From positions 1-11,264 of the forward strand of contig CAXRCC010000032.1 in NCBI GenBank assembly GCA_964228975.1: a stretch of 11,264 nt of DNA, given 5' to 3'. The notes beneath the pieces are model-generated. The model was given only the letters and a program-made list of their open reading frames with translations. It was not told the DNA's origin and searched no databases. Shown piece after piece: positions 7,747-11,264 of this stretch (the stretch's first letter is position 1; every line of letters starts with the position of its first letter). The DNA comes from Paraneptunicella sp964228975. GTDB lineage: Bacteria; Pseudomonadota; Gammaproteobacteria; Enterobacterales; Alteromonadaceae. A program made the translations under genes and the position numbers.

Positions 7747-7834
7747 GCAAAAGCCAGCGCGCGATTCAAAATGGTGTGTTGTACCAGCTCGGCAATAGAC
7801 CGGAGAAATACTTATATTATTTTGCTGCATAGAT
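7738..7834 (+). ncRNA. Possible structured arcB leader or small RNA
   Basis: Bases 7738-7752 pair with 7820-7834 over 15 continuous positions, 14 Watson-Crick plus one G-U wobble (G7742 with U7830) when read as plus-strand RNA. The 67-base interior contains smaller stems, such as UGGU with ACCA around 7772-7786 and CUCGG with CCGGAG around 7788-7805. The closing stem starts within a base or two of the start predicted from the TATAAT at 7725, so the RNA would begin as a closed domain. No U-tract follows, which favours a 5' leader of arcB over an independent terminated RNA. No known riboswitch was recognised. Confidence 0.35.
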
Positions 7835-7919
7835 ATTTCATTATCCCGAATAAACACCGTTTTCGCCGAACTCAATTTCCTGTTAGGATGCGCCTTAATT
7901 TCAACCTTGAGGCTTAAAT

Positions 7920-10286
7920 ATGGCACCTTCCCCAGAAGACAGGGATAGTTTGACATTTCGAGTCGCACACCTGATTAGTCGCATGGGTGCGTTTAAAACC
8001 AGCGTTGTTTTATTAACCCTCATTTTGGCGTTAAGTGCACTGGGCTCCTACCTTTTACGCATTATTCTATCGGCTGAAAACAGCACAGAAGACTTTGCCA
8101 TTGCCGTGATCCTGACCTTGATTGTGGCACCGTGGGTACTGATGTTGTTTAGTGGATTAGTGAAGCAGCTTGTTCGCTCTCGTGAAGATTTACAGCGCGT
8201 AGTTTCAGAATTAGAAAAACTGCATGTGCAAGATGAGAAAGAAAGTTATCGTTTGAAGGGTGACATCGAGCGCTTGAATCACGAAATTACAAAACGCGAA
8301 CAGGTTGATCTAGATAGAGAAAAGGTGTTTGCGGAGCTAGAGCACCAAGTTCAAAACCGCTCTGAAAAAGAGCAGCAAGCCTTGCGTTTATCCACCTTAT
8401 TACGCTCGATTATCGATGCCTCTCCGGACTTAATTTACTACCGTAATCAAGAAGGCAAATTCGCTGGATGTAACCGGGTTGCAGAGCAATTAACGGGTCG
8501 CTCTGAAGAGGAGTTGATTGGGTTAAGCCCTCACGAAGTTTACGACGAAGAGTTGGCGCGCCAAGTGGTGGCAAGTGATAACGAAGTATTAGAAAGCAAC
8601 TCCAGTATTACCGAAGAATTATGGCTTCGCTTTGCTGATGGTCGCCGTCGTTATTATGAAATGCGTAAGGTTCCTTTCTTCGATCCTAGCGGCGATAGAT
8701 TAGGTTTGCTGGCGTTTGGACGCGATATTACCGAGCGTAAACAAGCTGAAGATGGCATAGCAAAAGCCAGTAAAGATAAAACCGCGTTTATCGCTACCAT
8801 TAGCCATGAATTAAGAACGCCATTAAACGGTATTGTTGGCCTTAGCCGGATGTTGAGAGATACAGATTTGTCTCAAGAACAATTCAACTGGGTAAGTACT
8901 ATTTATGCAAGTGCCATCACCTTAGGCAACATTTTTAATGACATTATTGATCTTGATAAGTTAGAACGAGATCGTCTTGAATTCTCCTTGAAAACGGTTT
9001 CATTAAAGGACTTTTCAGCAGAAATTGGCAGTATTATTGAGTTGCTTGCCGCCGACAAAGGGCTTGGCTTTGGCGTAGAAATTGCTGAACCCTTGCCTGA
9101 ATTTATTGAGGTTGATGGCACGCGTCTAAGGCAAATTTTGTGGAATTTGTTGTTTAATGCGGTCAAGTTTACGCAACAAGGTAAAGTCAGCTTAAGCGTT
9201 GAAGCGTCTGAGCCGGAGGACGATAAGTGCTTAGTGCGCTTTAAAGTGTCTGACTCGGGTATCGGTATTCCTCAACAAGAACTCGATAAGATTTTTGCGA
9301 TGTATTATCAGGTTGACCACCCTAATCATAAAAGTGCCACGGGAACGGGAATTGGTCTTGCTATTTGTCATGAGCTTGTGACGCGCATGAAAGGGAATAT
9401 TTCGGTAGAAAGTGAAGTGGGTCAGGGGACTAGCTTTACGGTTGAATTGCCTGTTGATATCAGCAAAAACGGCATGCAAGTGGAAGAGTTACTGGTGCAA
9501 GGCTTGAACATTTTATTGGTTGAAGACATCCACTTGAATGTGATGGTAGCAGAAGCCTTGCTGGTAAAATTAGGGCAGCACGTTGAGGTGGCAATGACGG
9601 GGGAAGAGGCGCTAGAGAAGGCGCGTCAAAACCAGTATGACCTTATTTTGCTTGATATTCAGCTGCCAGATATGACGGGCTTCGAGGTATCGAGCAAGTT
9701 ACAAGAAGAAGACTTGGTTAGCGGTACGCACATTGTGGCATTAACCGCTAACGTCATTAAAACGCGCCAAGAATACCTTGATAATGGTATGGATGACGTT
9801 ATTGCCAAGCCAGTTAAGAAAAGCCGCGTCATTCAAGTTTTCAATCAGCTGTTTGCAGATCATGGTCCGGTACACGGCATACCTGCACCAGCTAAAGAGA
9901 TCGTGCCAGAAGAAGATAAATTGGGCGCAGTGTTAGATTTAGAGATGCTTACCACGCTGAATGAAACCATTGGCACGGATTTACTGCGTAATACCATTGG
10001 TGTGTTTAAAGAAAGCATGCCGGGTTATTTAGAGCTATTACAGTTGAGTTTGAGCGCTGAAGAAAAAGATGAAGCGTGTTCTCATGCCCATAAGATTAAA
10101 GGGGCGGCAAGCTCTGTTGGGCTGGCAGGCGTGCAAAAGATTGCCAACCAAATTCAGCAAGGTGATCACCCTGCGTGGTGGCAAAATGTTCATGATTGGG
10201 TGGAAGCGCTACAGCAGGCCTACAAGCATGATGTAGAAAAGCTTGAGGAGTGGATTGAAAAGCAGCAAGACGACAACACTCCTTAG
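7920..10286 (+). CDS. arcB: Aerobic respiration control hybrid sensor kinase ArcB
   Basis: ArcB is the inner-membrane sensor that reads quinone redox state and phosphorylates ArcA when oxygen is low. The 788 residues (E. coli 778) run: membrane segments at about 27-50 and 59-82 with almost no periplasmic loop, a charged coiled coil at 85-160, a PAS domain at about 155-275, a histidine kinase domain with His296 (SHELRTPLNG), Asn413 (N box), DSGIG 445-449 and GTGIGL 475-480, a receiver with Glu535/Asp536, phospho-acceptor Asp579, Thr609 and Lys630, and an HPt domain with His724 (HAHKIKGAA). All relay residues are present. Of the two E. coli redox cysteines, Cys180 is kept as Cys184 (FAGCNR), but Cys241 is replaced by Tyr245 (DGRRRYYEMRKV). 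TTGAGG seven bases before the ATG supports the start. It is divergent from gltB; arcA is not in the window. Confidence 0.97.
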   Translation: MAPSPEDRDSLTFRVAHLISRMGAFKTSVVLLTLILALSALGSYLLRIILSAENSTEDFAIAVILTLIVAPWVLMLFSGLVKQLVRSREDLQRVVSELEKLHVQDEKESYRLKGDIERLNHEITKREQVDLDREKVFAELEHQVQNRSEKEQQALRLSTLLRSIIDASPDLIYYRNQEGKFAGCNRVAEQLTGRSEEELIGLSPHEVYDEELARQVVASDNEVLESNSSITEELWLRFADGRRRYYEMRKVPFFDPSGDRLGLLAFGRDITERKQAEDGIAKASKDKTAFIATISHELRTPLNGIVGLSRMLRDTDLSQEQFNWVSTIYASAITLGNIFNDIIDLDKLERDRLEFSLKTVSLKDFSAEIGSIIELLAADKGLGFGVEIAEPLPEFIEVDGTRLRQILWNLLFNAVKFTQQGKVSLSVEASEPEDDKCLVRFKVSDSGIGIPQQELDKIFAMYYQVDHPNHKSATGTGIGLAICHELVTRMKGNISVESEVGQGTSFTVELPVDISKNGMQVEELLVQGLNILLVEDIHLNVMVAEALLVKLGQHVEVAMTGEEALEKARQNQYDLILLDIQLPDMTGFEVSSKLQEEDLVSGTHIVALTANVIKTRQEYLDNGMDDVIAKPVKKSRVIQVFNQLFADHGPVHGIPAPAKEIVPEEDKLGAVLDLEMLTTLNETIGTDLLRNTIGVFKESMPGYLELLQLSLSAEEKDEACSHAHKIKGAASSVGLAGVQKIANQIQQGDHPAWWQNVHDWVEALQQAYKHDVEKLEEWIEKQQDDNTP

Positions 10287-10303
10287 GGTAAGATCAAGAT
10301 AAA

Positions 10304-10348
10304 AGACACATAAAAAACGGAGCGTAGTGCTCCGTTTTTTATGTGTCT
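10304..10348. terminator. Bidirectional terminator with perfect 20-bp stem
   Basis: Bases 10304-10323 are perfectly complementary to 10329-10348 around a GTAGT loop. The GC-rich tip (CGGAGC) is followed by six T on either strand, so it can end arcB (stop 10286) and the convergent gene (stop 10357). The outer AGACACAT arms extend the stem beyond the U-tract. Confidence 0.93.
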
Positions 10349-10356
10349 CATCCAGC

Positions 10357-11264
10357 CTAGTTACCCGTGTAAATACTGTATGCAATATCATTAAAATGCA
10401 GTGAATTTGAGGTTGTATCATAGCTGCTGTTTTTGTCGTAGAGCACTGTCATTGAGGGAATCACCTCGTGTGTTGCACCGTAGACCGCTTCAATCTCTAA
10501 ACGATGAATATCGTAGTAAGAGTCCAACCTTGGTCCATCGAGGACATACTCGCCTCTACCGGAAGGTGAAGTGAGAGTGGCGTGGTAACGGCCTTGGGCA
10601 TCAGTGACAGCATACACTTCTGTGGTATTGCCGTTGATGCTGCCGTGGAAGGTGAATTTGATATTTGCCCCCTCAACAGGGTTGCCGTTGATGTCGGTTG
10701 CCACGCCTGCGGCAGTGCCTGTTCGATGGATGTTGTGATGGTCACCGCGTCCGTAGTCTTCGATTTCAGAAAGGCCGCTTTGCTCATCGGTTTCTATATC
10801 CAAGGTAATATGATGAATATCTTTAAAAGCATAGTGAGTATAAGACGTACTGGGTGAGCCCGTTTCCGAAGGCGAAGAAATCGCCCAGTAATAATCACCG
10901 GGTTGAAGGTTTGCTCGCGCCATAATTCTGTTGGGCACCACAGCGGCAGAGACGCCATTCGCGTAAAAGAGTTCAGCTTGGTAGTCTGCGCCCACAAGTA
11001 AGAAGTTGATTTTATCTTCTTGGGTCAGTGTGAATTTGTACACGTCTTTATCGAAACCAGAATCGAGGTTACCGACTTTCTTCCCAAGTGTGGATTGTTC
11101 TGTCGCTTGCCAGAAATTGTCATCTGGTTCGTTTGCATCAAACCCTGTTGTTGCGAAATTACCCACGGTAAATGTGCCTGTTGTTACGGAGCCTGAGGCT
11201 CTTACAATCAACAAATAGTCTTTTGCCACATCAACAGTACTGGCTTGTTCGTTCGCGCTTCCGC
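10357..11264 (-). CDS. C-terminal part of a secreted PPC/Ig-like domain protein
   Basis: The frame is open to the right edge, so only the last 301 residues are seen and the start lies outside. Numbering from the first whole codon (11262), residues 1-36 look like the end of one pre-peptidase C-terminal (PPC) domain (YLLIVRASGSVTTGTFTV). Residues 41-130 look like a second: FDANEPDDNF, then a GNLDSGFDKDVYKFTL core and LQPGDYYWAISS. Residues 181-275 resemble an Ig-like or carboxypeptidase-regulatory beta-sandwich: GVATDINGNPVEGANIKF, then VTDAQGRYHATLTSPSG. There is no cysteine or membrane segment. PPC domains are usually found in secreted proteases and other exported hydrolases, removed or used for surface binding; any catalytic part would lie upstream. 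The end has no evident sorting signal. It is convergent with arcB and shares its terminator. Domain calls are by eye and moderate. Confidence 0.85.
   Translation of the reverse strand, partial: GSANEQASTVDVAKDYLLIVRASGSVTTGTFTVGNFATTGFDANEPDDNFWQATEQSTLGKKVGNLDSGFDKDVYKFTLTQEDKINFLLVGADYQAELFYANGVSAAVVPNRIMARANLQPGDYYWAISSPSETGSPSTSYTHYAFKDIHHITLDIETDEQSGLSEIEDYGRGDHHNIHRTGTAAGVATDINGNPVEGANIKFTFHGSINGNTTEVYAVTDAQGRYHATLTSPSGRGEYVLDGPRLDSYYDIHRLEIEAVYGATHEVIPSMTVLYDKNSSYDTTSNSLHFNDIAYSIYTGN

Larger units (their letters stand above)
7318..7919. other. Divergent gltB-arcB regulatory region, no protein gene seen
   Basis: These 602 bases carry no ORF with a ribosome site or a recognisable product. 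They hold a TATAAT box facing arcB (7725-7730), a dyad just after it (7730-7746), a long inverted repeat in the arcB leader (7738-7834), a candidate gltB promoter (7520-7548) with two overlapping dyads (7507-7528 and 7543-7559), and a smaller dyad AAATCA-N5-TGATTT (7648-7664). TTCAC-ATAA-ATCAA (7641-7654) has one good FNR half-site only. In E. coli the gene yhcC lies between arcB and gltB; it is absent here. Confidence 0.7.

Noticed and set aside
7681..7917. 78-codon ORF upstream of arcB
   Set aside because: No ribosome site before ATG 7681, and it would contain the arcB -10 box and the leader inverted repeat; unlikely to be translated.
10743..10751. Arg-Gly-Asp tripeptide in the right-hand secreted protein
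   Set aside because: A three-residue match is expected by chance and nothing else suggests integrin binding.
11227..11229. GTG at 11229 as the start of the right-hand gene
   Set aside because: The frame stays open to the window edge, the codon falls inside a PPC-like domain and no signal peptide follows.

Overview
The window looks like chromosomal DNA of a marine gammaproteobacterium, most likely Alteromonadales (Alteromonas/Glaciecola-like). This is inferred from the moderate base composition, from GltB, GltD and ArcB proteins that match the enterobacterial forms along their whole length, and from accessory secreted proteins typical of marine heterotrophs. No phage, insertion sequence, CRISPR array, tRNA or rRNA gene was seen.

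Layout. Bases 1-704 (minus) hold the N-terminal 234 residues of an exported metallo-beta-lactamase-fold hydrolase that runs off the left edge. A 123-base divergent promoter region separates it from a small exported protein (828-1235, plus) built from two copies of a Cys-x20-Cys motif. That gene stops inside a 7-bp CTAGTCG tandem array, followed by a bidirectional terminator hairpin (1282-1307). From 1353 to 1440 lies a decayed direct repeat with GAATTTA words at multiples of 13 bases, and a perfect inverted repeat over the gltD stop codon.

The centre is the NADPH-dependent glutamate synthase operon on the minus strand: gltB (2851-7317), then gltD (1426-2841), 9 bases apart. GltB and GltD assemble into the enzyme that makes two glutamates from glutamine and 2-oxoglutarate, so this is the nitrogen-assimilation core.

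A 602-base divergent regulatory region (7318-7919) separates gltB from arcB. It holds a consensus TATAAT box facing arcB. A 15-bp inverted repeat with a 67-base interior starts where that transcript would begin. Two shorter dyads sit over a candidate gltB promoter. I see no credible protein gene in it.

arcB (7920-10286, plus) encodes the tripartite hybrid sensor kinase of the Arc respiration-control system. It keeps all phosphorelay residues, but only one of the two PAS-domain redox cysteines known from E. coli (Cys184 present; Tyr245 at the second position). A perfect 20-bp bidirectional terminator separates it from a convergent gene (10357 to the right edge, minus). That gene encodes the C-terminal 301 residues of a secreted protein with pre-peptidase-C-like and Ig-like domains.

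I found no clearly new multi-gene system. The strongest leads are the structured arcB leader, the ArcB cysteine substitution, the Cys-repeat small protein and the CTAG-rich 7-bp array.
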